Source: CAWGJF01 sp963822905
GTDB taxonomy: Bacteria; Bacteroidota; Ignavibacteria; Ignavibacteriales; Ignavibacteriaceae
Length of the DNA: 64,000 nucleotides
Assembly: GCA_963822905.1 (NCBI GenBank)
Contig: CAWGJF010000007.1
Location: forward strand, 248,001 to 312,000
Reading direction: 5' to 3'
A program made the position numbers and the translations under genes. Shown here one piece after another: positions 35,358-43,114 of the stretch (the stretch's first letter is position 1; each line of letters begins with the position of its first letter). A model generated the notes under the pieces. That model had not been told where the DNA came from and did not search any database. It worked only from the letters and a program-made list of their open reading frames with translations.

Positions 35358-35432
35358 AACATAAAACATTAGAAATTTGAATACAATACCAACTTTATAT
35401 GATTTGTCGGGTATCACAAATCAATAAAGAAC

Positions 35433-36176
35433 TCAGGCAAAACAGTCAATAATCAAATTATTTGATTTTTGTGGGTGGAACTTTTCTCCTCCAAAACCTG
35501 AATACATATTCATTTTTTTGAAACCAGTTTTGGAAAGAACTGGACGAATTTCGTCTGATGTGTGAGGATAAATTTGAGTTGTAATTATCTGGGAAGAATC
35601 AGGTTCCTGTTTAGAAAATGTAAGGATGTTAAACTGAATTTTATTGTCTTGAAAATCATAAAAGCGGATAAAATATTTTTCATTGTTAGAACTGATTTTT
35701 ACAATCCTCTTTTTCTCTTTAAGAATTTTTGAGTAATTCAGAATCTGAAAAATGAATCTACCTTCCTTCTTTAAAATTTTTGTACAACTTTCAAAAGATT
35801 TAAGAAGTTCTCGATTAGAAATATTTGCAAATGTATTTCCCAGAGAAACAACAAGGTCAAACTTTTCAAAATAATTTTTTGGAATTTCATCTGCTGAATA
35901 ATTTAGATATTTAATTTTTGTGTTAAACTTTTTCGAATTATTTTTTGCAATTTTCAACATACCTGCCGATGGATCTAATGATGTCACTTTCAATCCAAGA
36001 ATAGTTAAAGCAATGGAGTCAATGCCCGTTCCACACCCGATATCAGCGGCAGTTTTCATTCTCGGTAAAACTATTTTTTCAAACTGCTTAATCCTGTTTT
36101 TAACAGCTTTATTGAAATCAATCATCCCATCATAAAATCCTGAAAGTGAATCATAAAAATTTTTATTTGATTTCAT
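35433..36176 (-). CDS. Class I SAM-dependent methyltransferase
   Basis: The protein has 247 residues. The SAM-binding motif is AADIGCGTGIDSIAL (about 38-52), followed by VTSLDPSAGML (motif II) and FDLVVSLGNTFANI (motif IV/post II). The C-terminal part ends in FGGEKFHPQKSNNLIIDCFA. It is a single-domain enzyme of the ubiquinone/glycine-sarcosine type; the substrate is not evident. It stands apart from the TetR operon by a 74-base gap. Confidence 0.85.
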   Translation of the reverse strand: MKSNKNFYDSLSGFYDGMIDFNKAVKNRIKQFEKIVLPRMKTAADIGCGTGIDSIALTILGLKVTSLDPSAGMLKIAKNNSKKFNTKIKYLNYSADEIPKNYFEKFDLVVSLGNTFANISNRELLKSFESCTKILKKEGRFIFQILNYSKILKEKKRIVKISSNNEKYFIRFYDFQDNKIQFNILTFSKQEPDSSQIITTQIYPHTSDEIRPVLSKTGFKKMNMYSGFGGEKFHPQKSNNLIIDCFA

Positions 36177-36280
36177 TAAATATTAATTGAGTTTTTTATT
36201 GTAAGTTCAGTCAGGATAATTTAATTTTTAGATACTTCAACTTAACAATTTATTCAACTAGCAGAAAAGCAGAGGAAACT

Positions 36281-36631
36281 ATGGCTCAACCAATTATTTC
36301 ACACATTGAGATTCCTTCAACTGATCTTGAGAGATCAAAGGATTTTATGAAAAAAGTTTTTGACTGGGAATTTAAACCGTTTGGAAACGGTTATCTTTTA
36401 TTCAATAATCACCAGGGAATTATGGCAGGATTAAGAAAAGTTGATAAGGTTGAAGTAGGTGACACAACTGTCTTTCACATTAATGTCAATGATATTGATG
36501 AAGCTTTAAACAAAACAAAAGAAACTGGTGGAAAAGTAAAACGTGAACGAACAACAATTCCGGCTATGGGTTGGTATGCATTAATTTCTGATCCTGATGG
36601 AAACACAATCGGGTTGTATCAGAAAAGTTAG
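36281..36631 (+). CDS. VOC-family (glyoxalase-like) protein
   Basis: The protein has 116 residues with a single beta-alpha-beta-beta-beta pair of the vicinal-oxygen-chelate fold. ISHIEIPSTDLERSKDFMKKVF begins the first module and WYALISDPDGNTIGLYQ ends the second. The metal ligands of true glyoxalase I (H7, E and others) are only partly present, as in many uncharacterised members. It works in the cytoplasm; the reaction is unknown. Confidence 0.85.
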   Translation: MAQPIISHIEIPSTDLERSKDFMKKVFDWEFKPFGNGYLLFNNHQGIMAGLRKVDKVEVGDTTVFHINVNDIDEALNKTKETGGKVKRERTTIPAMGWYALISDPDGNTIGLYQKS

Positions 36632-36652
36632 CATGGGTTTTTATTAAATTAT

Positions 36653-36676
36653 AAAGCCCCTCTAACGGGGCTTTTT
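36653..36676. terminator. Bidirectional terminator
   Basis: AAAGCCCC and GGGGCTTT flank the loop TCTAAC and are followed by T on the plus strand and by A-rich sequence on the other side. It separates the convergent VOC and OsmC genes. Confidence 0.9.
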
Positions 36677-36679
36677 TAA

Positions 36680-37105
36680 TTAATTATTTTCGATTCTATA
36701 GGTATGCTTTATATTCACTGATTTTTGTAGCATTGCAGTTACAGCACAATACGTACCTAAAGAAAGCTCAATCGCACGTTCAACATCTTTTGTATTAATA
36801 TTCTCTCCATAAAAAACATATTCAAGGTCGATATCAGTGTAAACTTTCGGATGTTCATCACTCATTTCTGCGGAAATATTTATTTCAAAATCATTCAGCT
36901 TTATTCTTTTCTTTTGCAGAATACTAACAACATCACTTCCTGTACAGCCTGCTAATGCAAGAAGGATTAATTCTTTTGGTCTGATACCTGCATCACTTCC
37001 ACCAAAGTTTTCTGGTCCATCCATTGTTATCCAGTGACCCGAATCTGTTTTACCGGCAAACGTGATTCCCTTTATCTGTTTTAAATAAGCTTTTTTTGCT
37101 GCCAT
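36680..37105 (-). CDS. OsmC/Ohr-family peroxidase-like protein
   Basis: I place the start at the ATG at 37105, preceded by AGAGG, which gives about 141 residues (MAAKKAYLKQIKG); an adjacent ATG at 37108 and a longer frame from 37162 are alternatives. The two redox cysteines of the family are in LALAGCTGSDVV and LGTYCAVTAML, with an RPKELILLALAGC helix between the sheets. OsmC proteins reduce organic hydroperoxides in the cytoplasm using a thiol donor. Here it is the YhfA-like type, whose substrate is less clear. Confidence 0.85.
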   Translation of the reverse strand: MAAKKAYLKQIKGITFAGKTDSGHWITMDGPENFGGSDAGIRPKELILLALAGCTGSDVVSILQKKRIKLNDFEINISAEMSDEHPKVYTDIDLEYVFYGENINTKDVERAIELSLGTYCAVTAMLQKSVNIKHTYRIENN

Positions 37106-37253
37106 CATTTCCTCTGTATTATTTTCAAAAAATTTCTTTAAGTGTGATGAAAAGAAAACCAAAAGGTTTCTGATTAATCATTATTTGAGATTTGCTTTGT
37201 TTCTTATTATTATAAACAAACAAAATTTTCCATTAGAAAAATAAGGAGAAAAT

Positions 37254-37463
37254 ATGAGTGATCATGTTTATAAGAATGTTGAATTAGTGGGTAGTTCACA
37301 GAATTCAATTGAAGAAGCAATTCAAAACGCAATTAAAAAAGCCAGCCAGAGTATTAGAAATATGCGATGGTTTGAAATGACTGATATACGCGGACATATT
37401 GATAACGGAATGGTCTCCCACTGGCAGGTTACAATTAAAGTCGGGTTTACGCTGGAAGATTGA
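37254..37463 (+). CDS. Dodecin family flavin-storage protein
   Basis: The protein has 69 residues, the normal length of dodecin. VYKNVELVGSSQNSIEEAIQNAI begins strand and helix, RNMRWFEMTDIRGHIDNG contains the tryptophan that stacks on flavin, and HWQVTIKVGFTLED is the last strand. Twelve copies form a hollow shell that binds riboflavin or FMN in the cytoplasm. AGGAG lies a few bases before the ATG. Confidence 0.93.
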   Translation: MSDHVYKNVELVGSSQNSIEEAIQNAIKKASQSIRNMRWFEMTDIRGHIDNGMVSHWQVTIKVGFTLED

Positions 37464-37516
37464 GGGTTCTAAATAGTAAATTAGTGGCTAATTATTTGCC
37501 ATGAACACACGAATTA

Positions 37517-38971
37517 TTAATCCAGAAATTTTATTAATAACTCCCATGCTTTTTTAACATGTTCTTCCTGTGTTCTTAAACCGGAAATACAAATTCTTAT
37601 AACGTATTTTCCATTAAGTTTTGTGTGAGATAGAAACAGTTCTCCTGTTGCGTTAATTTTTTTCATAAGACTTTCATTGAGTGAATTTATCTCTTTTTCT
37701 TCTTTTCCTCCTTTTGGCAATGCACGAAAACAAACAACACTAAAATGTGGAGGAACAATTAATTCAAATTTTTTGCTTTCTTTAATCCACCCGGCAAACA
37801 TTTTTGCAAGACGGATGTGTTCTCTTATCCGGTTTTGAATTCCCTCAACTCCAAAGTATCGTAGAATAAACCACGGCTTTAATGAGCGGAATCTTCTTCC
37901 AAGTTGAATTCCGTAATCCATAAAATTTGTGACAACATCTTTTGAAGTATCCAGGTATTCAGAACTTATATTGAAAGCTCTTTTTAATACTTCCGGTTTT
38001 TTAGTAAACAGCAGACTAAAATCAATCGGAGTAAACATCCATTTATGCGGATTTGTAACAAGAGAATCTGCTTTTTCTATTCCTTTATAAATCCATCGCA
38101 TTTCCGGAAGAACTGCTGCAGTTCCGGCATAAGCCGCATCAACGTGAAGCCAAATATTTTCTTCATTACAAATACTTCCTATTTCATCAACCGGGTCAAC
38201 AGCAGTAGATGAAGTTGTACCCACTGTTGCAATAACACAGCACGGAAGCCATCCGTTTTTTCTATCTTCTTCAATCGCTTCATTTAGTTTTGCAGGAATC
38301 ATTCTGAATTCTTTATCAACCGGAATTTTTCTTATTCCTTTCAGTCCAAAGCCAAGCGAGACAACTGCTTTATCAATTGAAAAGTGCGCTTCCGTTGAAG
38401 AATAAACTCTCAATCTCGGAATATCACTTCTGCCAGCCATTCCCTTTTCTCTAATTTTCAAATGTGAAAGCTGCTCACGTGCAGCAGCAATTGCGTGGAA
38501 TGAACTTGTCGAGGCTGTATCATAAACAATTCCCCAAAAGTAATCGGGTAGCGCAAATATCTTTTTGTACCATTCAATCATTGTTTCTTCAAGTTCAGTT
38601 GCGGAAGGACAGGTGTGCCACGCCATTCCGTTAATATTAAATCCTGCACTGAGAAGTTCTGCTAAAATTCCGGGTCCACTGGAAGTTGAATTAAAGTAGG
38701 CCATAAAATCAGGATGATTCCAGTGAGTAATTCCTTTCATCAAGAGATTATCAATTTCACCTAAAAATTTTTCTGGGTTTTCTCCTTTATTTGGTGGATT
38801 AGATTGTAGATTCTTTTTTACATCACCGTATTTTATATAAGGCAACACAGGGAACTTTTCGATATTATCAAGATAGTTGGCAATCCAATCGATAGTTTGA
38901 TAACCTAGTTTTTTAAATTCAGATGGAGACATATCCCCAAATAATTTTACAGCAGTTTCATTTTCATTCAT
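37517..38971 (-). CDS. PLP-dependent aromatic amino acid decarboxylase (group II)
   Basis: The protein has 484 residues. The PLP lysine is K310 in TNPHKWMFTP; D278 in HVDAAYAGTA binds the pyridine nitrogen and H196 in SSTEAHFSID stacks on the ring. TAST-SSFHAIAAAREQ and GTTSSTAVDPVDEI are the other family motifs. The family includes tyrosine, tryptophan and DOPA decarboxylases; the exact substrate cannot be told. It follows an MprF-like transferase gene by six bases on the same strand, so the two are probably co-expressed. Confidence 0.9.
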   Translation of the reverse strand: MNENETAVKLFGDMSPSEFKKLGYQTIDWIANYLDNIEKFPVLPYIKYGDVKKNLQSNPPNKGENPEKFLGEIDNLLMKGITHWNHPDFMAYFNSTSSGPGILAELLSAGFNINGMAWHTCPSATELEETMIEWYKKIFALPDYFWGIVYDTASTSSFHAIAAAREQLSHLKIREKGMAGRSDIPRLRVYSSTEAHFSIDKAVVSLGFGLKGIRKIPVDKEFRMIPAKLNEAIEEDRKNGWLPCCVIATVGTTSSTAVDPVDEIGSICNEENIWLHVDAAYAGTAAVLPEMRWIYKGIEKADSLVTNPHKWMFTPIDFSLLFTKKPEVLKRAFNISSEYLDTSKDVVTNFMDYGIQLGRRFRSLKPWFILRYFGVEGIQNRIREHIRLAKMFAGWIKESKKFELIVPPHFSVVCFRALPKGGKEEKEINSLNESLMKKINATGELFLSHTKLNGKYVIRICISGLRTQEEHVKKAWELLIKFLD

Positions 38972-38977
38972 AAAATT

Positions 38978-39898
38978 CTATTGCCTCATTAAAAATGATA
39001 GGTGAAGATTGTATAAAATTAAATTCAGCAAATTTGTTTTAATTAATATTGAAACCATAGATGACAATTTTAATTTTGGTTTAACACAAAAATAATAGTC
39101 AAGCCAGATGGGTTTAAATTTATTTTTAAAATCATAAAGTCCTTTGTAATTGTATGCAAATCTCATTTTCCTTCCACCTGAATTTATAAACCCGGATTTG
39201 CTGAAGAAATGATTTTCATAACTCACAAAAGGAACAGCGCCCAGGCTCCAATACTTATAACCTTCATCTAACAGCTTATAATAAATTGAAAAGATCAGTG
39301 CCTCCATAACTCCAACCGGAGCATTTTTCTTTCTTAAAATCAATTCAGTTTGGGCAAAATCCTTATCTTTATCCGAAATCATAATAGCGCCTAACCAATT
39401 TCTTTCTTCATCTGTCAGAACAAATAGCCTGTTAAATTCGTGTAATTCATCAGTAAATAAATATTTCAGTTGTGGTTTATTACCATGCGCACATTCTTTT
39501 CTAAATAAACGTAATTTTTTTACTGCTTGATTAGAGAAAGGTTGTTCTTCAAAATATTTATTTCTTAATCCCCTTCTGACTAATTCTTTTACTGATTTTT
39601 TATTAAAGTGATCGCCACGAAGTTCAAGTACAGCTTCTTTCCCGAGTTTTATTTTTTCAAAACCATTATCGGAAAGAAACTTTGCAGTACTTTCATTACA
39701 ACCATCTATCATACACCCATTTGGATGTTCTGAAATACTATTTTTTAAATCATCCGCAAAATTATAATTGTAGGGAAGCCTGTTTGCAATCAACCATGAA
39801 ATATTTTGTGATAAAATTATTTCGCTATGCAGGATTTTCCCATTAATTGTCCTGCAAAAACTAAATGGTGGGATTCTATCAGATAAGAGTTTATTCAT
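38978..39898 (-). CDS. MprF-like (DUF2156) acyl/aminoacyl transferase
   Basis: The protein has 306 residues without membrane helices. The second half resembles the GNAT-like catalytic domain of phosphatidylglycerol lysyltransferases: PVGVMEALIFSIYYKLLDEGYKYWSLGAVPF and YDFKNKFKPIWLDYYFCV match the conserved pattern. MprF itself has a flippase part, which is missing. It could transfer an amino acid or acyl group to a lipid or small molecule. The adjacent decarboxylase gene suggests amino-acid-derived chemistry, but no product can be stated. Confidence 0.65.
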   Translation of the reverse strand: MNKLLSDRIPPFSFCRTINGKILHSEIILSQNISWLIANRLPYNYNFADDLKNSISEHPNGCMIDGCNESTAKFLSDNGFEKIKLGKEAVLELRGDHFNKKSVKELVRRGLRNKYFEEQPFSNQAVKKLRLFRKECAHGNKPQLKYLFTDELHEFNRLFVLTDEERNWLGAIMISDKDKDFAQTELILRKKNAPVGVMEALIFSIYYKLLDEGYKYWSLGAVPFVSYENHFFSKSGFINSGGRKMRFAYNYKGLYDFKNKFKPIWLDYYFCVKPKLKLSSMVSILIKTNLLNLILYNLHLSFLMRQ

Positions 39899-39996
39899 AA
39901 AATGAAAAATAATAATAAATGAATTATGGGATTTACTTGTTTAAATAAAAGCTTTAGGTTGCATGGTAATCATTTAAGATTAAACAAAAAAGTAAA

Positions 39997-40605
39997 ATGA
40001 AATTCATTAAAAAGCTTAAAGTTATAGCAGCCATTCTAATTTTATTAATTCCGGTAATAACCGGATGTATTAAAAATTTTCCATTTGATAAAGATCTTAA
40101 AAAAGAAAGCTATTCATTATTAAACCAGGATAGCCTAAATGTTTCTTTTCCGTCATTGCTAAATGGTAAGCGAACGCTTATTGCTTTCATTTATACACAT
40201 TGTGCAGATATTTGTCCAATGACAACACATAATCTATATCTCTCCCAGGAAGAACTGGATAAAGAAGGAATTGAAAATATAAACTATGTTGTTGTAAGTT
40301 TTGATCCTGAACGTGATACTCCGGGAGTATTAAAAAAGTTTGCTGAAATCCGGGAACTTGATCTGACTAAGTGGAATTTGTTAACGGGGAAAAAATCAAT
40401 CATTTCAGATTTAATGAGAAGATTTGATGTAACAGCTATTCCGACTGACAGTAGTTATTCCGATGACGGAGAATTAAGTTATACAATTATGCACACCGAC
40501 AGGATTGCACTTGTTGATAAGGATTCTAAAATCAGGAAATACTACAAAGGAAGCACAGCTAATATTTCTGAACTTGTAAACGACATAAAAGAATTAGGAG
40601 ATTAG
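39997..40605 (+). CDS. SCO1/SenC-family copper chaperone lipoprotein
   Basis: The protein has 202 residues. The signal peptide ends in a lipobox (VITGC, C24), so it should be a periplasmic lipoprotein. The thioredoxin-like fold has the copper-binding CADICP motif and the third ligand histidine in TIMHTDRIALVD. It delivers copper to the Cu(A) centre of cytochrome oxidase or to nitrous oxide reductase. The PCu(A)C gene follows after one base, a usual pairing. Confidence 0.92.
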   Translation: MKFIKKLKVIAAILILLIPVITGCIKNFPFDKDLKKESYSLLNQDSLNVSFPSLLNGKRTLIAFIYTHCADICPMTTHNLYLSQEELDKEGIENINYVVVSFDPERDTPGVLKKFAEIRELDLTKWNLLTGKKSIISDLMRRFDVTAIPTDSSYSDDGELSYTIMHTDRIALVDKDSKIRKYYKGSTANISELVNDIKELGD

Positions 40606-40606
40606 A

Positions 40607-41011
40607 ATGAAATTATATTTTGCATTAATTATTGTTTCAATTTTTTCCGGGCATGCTATAAAGATCCACGATGCCTGGATGAGACCCGGAGCGGAAAAAA
40701 TGGGTACAGCACTTTATTTTACTATGGATAATACAACTAGTGAGCCAGACACATTATATAAAGTTACATCTGATATTTCAGGCAAAGTTCAAATCCATGA
40801 AACTTACCAGGAAGGTGAGTTAAACGGAATGCGCGAAATAAAACATCTGGTTATTGAACCAAATTCAACAATTAATTTTAAACCCGGTTCATACCATATT
40901 ATGGTAATGAAACTGAAGAAGGATATTTTAAAAGGTAGCAAAGCCCAATTTACTTTATTCTTTTCAAAAGCAGGGAAAATAAAAATTGAAGCAACTGCAA
41001 AAGTTGACTAA
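40607..41011 (+). CDS. Copper chaperone PCu(A)C
   Basis: The protein has 134 residues with a short signal peptide (about 1-17). The Cu(I)-binding histidines and methionines are in the family pattern: IHETYQEGELNGMREI and GSYHIMVMKL. It hands copper to Cu(A) together with the SCO protein of the preceding gene. No oxidase genes lie in the window. A terminator hairpin follows. Confidence 0.92.
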   Translation: MKLYFALIIVSIFSGHAIKIHDAWMRPGAEKMGTALYFTMDNTTSEPDTLYKVTSDISGKVQIHETYQEGELNGMREIKHLVIEPNSTINFKPGSYHIMVMKLKKDILKGSKAQFTLFFSKAGKIKIEATAKVD

Positions 41012-41040
41012 TCAATTACGATATCATTTTTTTAAAAAAA

Positions 41041-41064
41041 GGCGGAATAATATCCGCCTTCAGT
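41041..41064. terminator. Terminator between convergent genes
   Basis: GGCGGA and TCCGCC flank the loop ATAATA. An A-run precedes and a T-rich stretch follows, so it could serve both strands. Confidence 0.8.
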
Positions 41065-41086
41065 TTTACTTTCATCACAAGACTAT

Positions 41087-42250
41087 TTATCTAACAAAAA
41101 ACTCTGCTATAATTCTTTGCCAGTTTCCATTGGTTAGTTTTTCAAGATGACCAATATAAATTTGCCCATCTTCTATATATTCCCCTTCTCTCTTTTCAGA
41201 CTTGATCAATTCTTTAACTAAGTTTTTGAATTTTTCAATGTCTTCCTGGTAAAATGTTACTGCAGATTTTCCGATGTTCATGTTTTTAATTTCGTCATCA
41301 ATATTTTCAGTGTCTAATGCACAAACCCAGTTTTTTTCATAGGGAGTTATATCCAAAGATGCAGGATTGTCTTTTAACAAAGTATTAACCTGGGATACTT
41401 TTCCTGTTACAGGAGAACTGAACGTTACACTTTTATTTCCTTGTTTAATTGTAAACAAAGGTTGCCCGGCTTTTAAATCCATTCCAAGGTTTGGAAGTTC
41501 AACTGCATCAATTCTTCCGATAAGTTTTTTTGCAAAGTCATCAATTCCAACTTTAGTTATTCCTGCCTGCGTGATATTGAACCAGGTATGATTTTTTGCA
41601 ATGAATACACCTCCGGGGATAGAAAATTCTCCTCTTATAAAATCATTAGCAGCCGGTAGATGTGTAATGTGAACCTTAGGTTTTAGTTGTTTCTGAATTT
41701 TATCCTGTCTTTTTATTAGTATCTTTTTAACAAACGCAAGAAGCTCATCTTCAGTAAATGGTTTTTCGACATAATCCATTGCACCGTATTTCATTGTTTC
41801 AACCGCAGTTTCAACTGATGCGTATCCGGTAATAATTATAACATCAATATCAGGCCTTAAATGTTTAACTGATTTTGTAACTTCAACACCATCCATTGCC
41901 GGCATTTTAAGATCTGTAAAAAGAAAATCGTAATGATGCTTTTGAATTAATCCCAGAGCTTCCTGACCTGTCTCAACTGTATCAATTGAATATCCATCAA
42001 GAACAAGAATTTTTCTGAAGCTGCCGAGAATAACTTCTTCATCATCAACACAAAGAATTTTTGCTTTCGGATTTTCAACTTCTGCTCTTTTAAGCGTTTT
42101 AGCTTCACTGGTAAAATCTAATTTGAAGCTTTCCTGCAAAACAACTTCACGTTCCTTCTTTAATTTCTTTTCCGTTAATTGCTTGCGTATCGAACGGATA
42201 AGAATATCCGCTACTATAAAAACGATTATTGCAAGTATGAATAATGCCAT
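41087..42250 (-). CDS. Membrane-anchored response regulator with a GcvH-like domain
   Basis: The protein has 387 residues. An N-terminal membrane helix (about 2-22) is unusual for a receiver protein. Residues about 62-180 form a receiver with phosphoacceptor D in FLFTDLKMPAMDG and the lysine in YVEKPFTEDEL. Residues about 205-330 resemble glycine cleavage protein H (WFNITQAGITKVGIDDFAKKL, FSSPVTGKVSQVN), but the lipoyl-lysine position reads N. A short tail follows. It is the last of six genes that start with a ferredoxin/NrfD/cytochrome module, and probably responds to the haem kinase two genes upstream. No DNA-binding domain is present. Confidence 0.8.
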   Translation of the reverse strand: MALFILAIIVFIVADILIRSIRKQLTEKKLKKEREVVLQESFKLDFTSEAKTLKRAEVENPKAKILCVDDEEVILGSFRKILVLDGYSIDTVETGQEALGLIQKHHYDFLFTDLKMPAMDGVEVTKSVKHLRPDIDVIIITGYASVETAVETMKYGAMDYVEKPFTEDELLAFVKKILIKRQDKIQKQLKPKVHITHLPAANDFIRGEFSIPGGVFIAKNHTWFNITQAGITKVGIDDFAKKLIGRIDAVELPNLGMDLKAGQPLFTIKQGNKSVTFSSPVTGKVSQVNTLLKDNPASLDITPYEKNWVCALDTENIDDEIKNMNIGKSAVTFYQEDIEKFKNLVKELIKSEKREGEYIEDGQIYIGHLEKLTNGNWQRIIAEFFVR

Positions 42251-42301
42251 AATTTTTTCTCCTAATGATTTTCTTTCTTTTCAATTTTCTTTAAAAACAT
42301 A

Positions 42302-43108
42302 TTAAAGCCTGTCTGAACTGCAAGGCGTTAAAAGTTTTTGTTCATACCCGATGTCCATAGGTATAACCCGGTACATCCAGCCTTCAAAGTATGGATCTTT
42401 TTCAATAAGGCTGCAGTTAGCTTTCAAATTATTGTTTACTTCAACAATTCTTCCTGAAACCGGTGAAAGAATTTTATGCACCCTTTCATCACCGGAAGTA
42501 ATTGTTGCACAACTTATTCCCTGAACAATTTCAGATTCACTTTCTGTAAATTCTATTTCTTTAACCGAATCAATTGTCTTAAGAAACAAATCACAAACTC
42601 CGATTAAAACCGAGCCGTCTCTTTCCGGGAACATCCAGCTTGAATAACCTAGACGAAAATATTTTGCCGGACAATTCACATAAAGAATTTCCCCGTTTCT
42701 TTTCTGCATCGACATTTGTTCTTGTCTGACTTTTATTTTCTGATATTTATTTGCACGGAAAACAGAATTCAATAATTCGTCAACTGTAAACGGTTTAGGG
42801 ATAAAATCAATCGCGCCTTTGTACAAAGAATTAACTGCATTTTCAACCGTTGAAAAACCCGTCATCATTATTATTGCACTTTCAATATTCCGGTTTCGAA
42901 GTTCATCAAGAATTTGAAATCCGTCACCATCAGGAAGCATGATATCACTAATTATAATCCCATATTTATTGTGACTTATTTTTTCTAAAGCCTGGGTAAC
43001 TGTTGACGCAGTCTCAACAGAATAATTATCCAATGAACAAATTTTTATCACAGCGTCTATCACTACCTGTTCATCATCGATTACAAGTATGTCTGATGTT
43101 TTACTCAT
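42302..43108 (-). CDS. Response regulator with a GcvH-like domain (cytoplasmic)
   Basis: The protein has 268 residues without a membrane segment. The receiver (about 5-125) has D in GIIISDIMLPDGDG and K in FIPKPFTVDEL. The second part resembles GcvH (SSWMFPERDGSVLIG, SPVSGRIVEVNNNL, GWMYRVIP) but the lipoyl-lysine position reads E. It sits six bases after the haem histidine kinase gene. The output is unknown: no DNA-binding or enzyme domain is seen, so it may act by protein contact. Confidence 0.8.
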   Translation of the reverse strand: MSKTSDILVIDDEQVVIDAVIKICSLDNYSVETASTVTQALEKISHNKYGIIISDIMLPDGDGFQILDELRNRNIESAIIMMTGFSTVENAVNSLYKGAIDFIPKPFTVDELLNSVFRANKYQKIKVRQEQMSMQKRNGEILYVNCPAKYFRLGYSSWMFPERDGSVLIGVCDLFLKTIDSVKEIEFTESESEIVQGISCATITSGDERVHKILSPVSGRIVEVNNNLKANCSLIEKDPYFEGWMYRVIPMDIGYEQKLLTPCSSDRL

Positions 43109-43114
43109 TTAATT

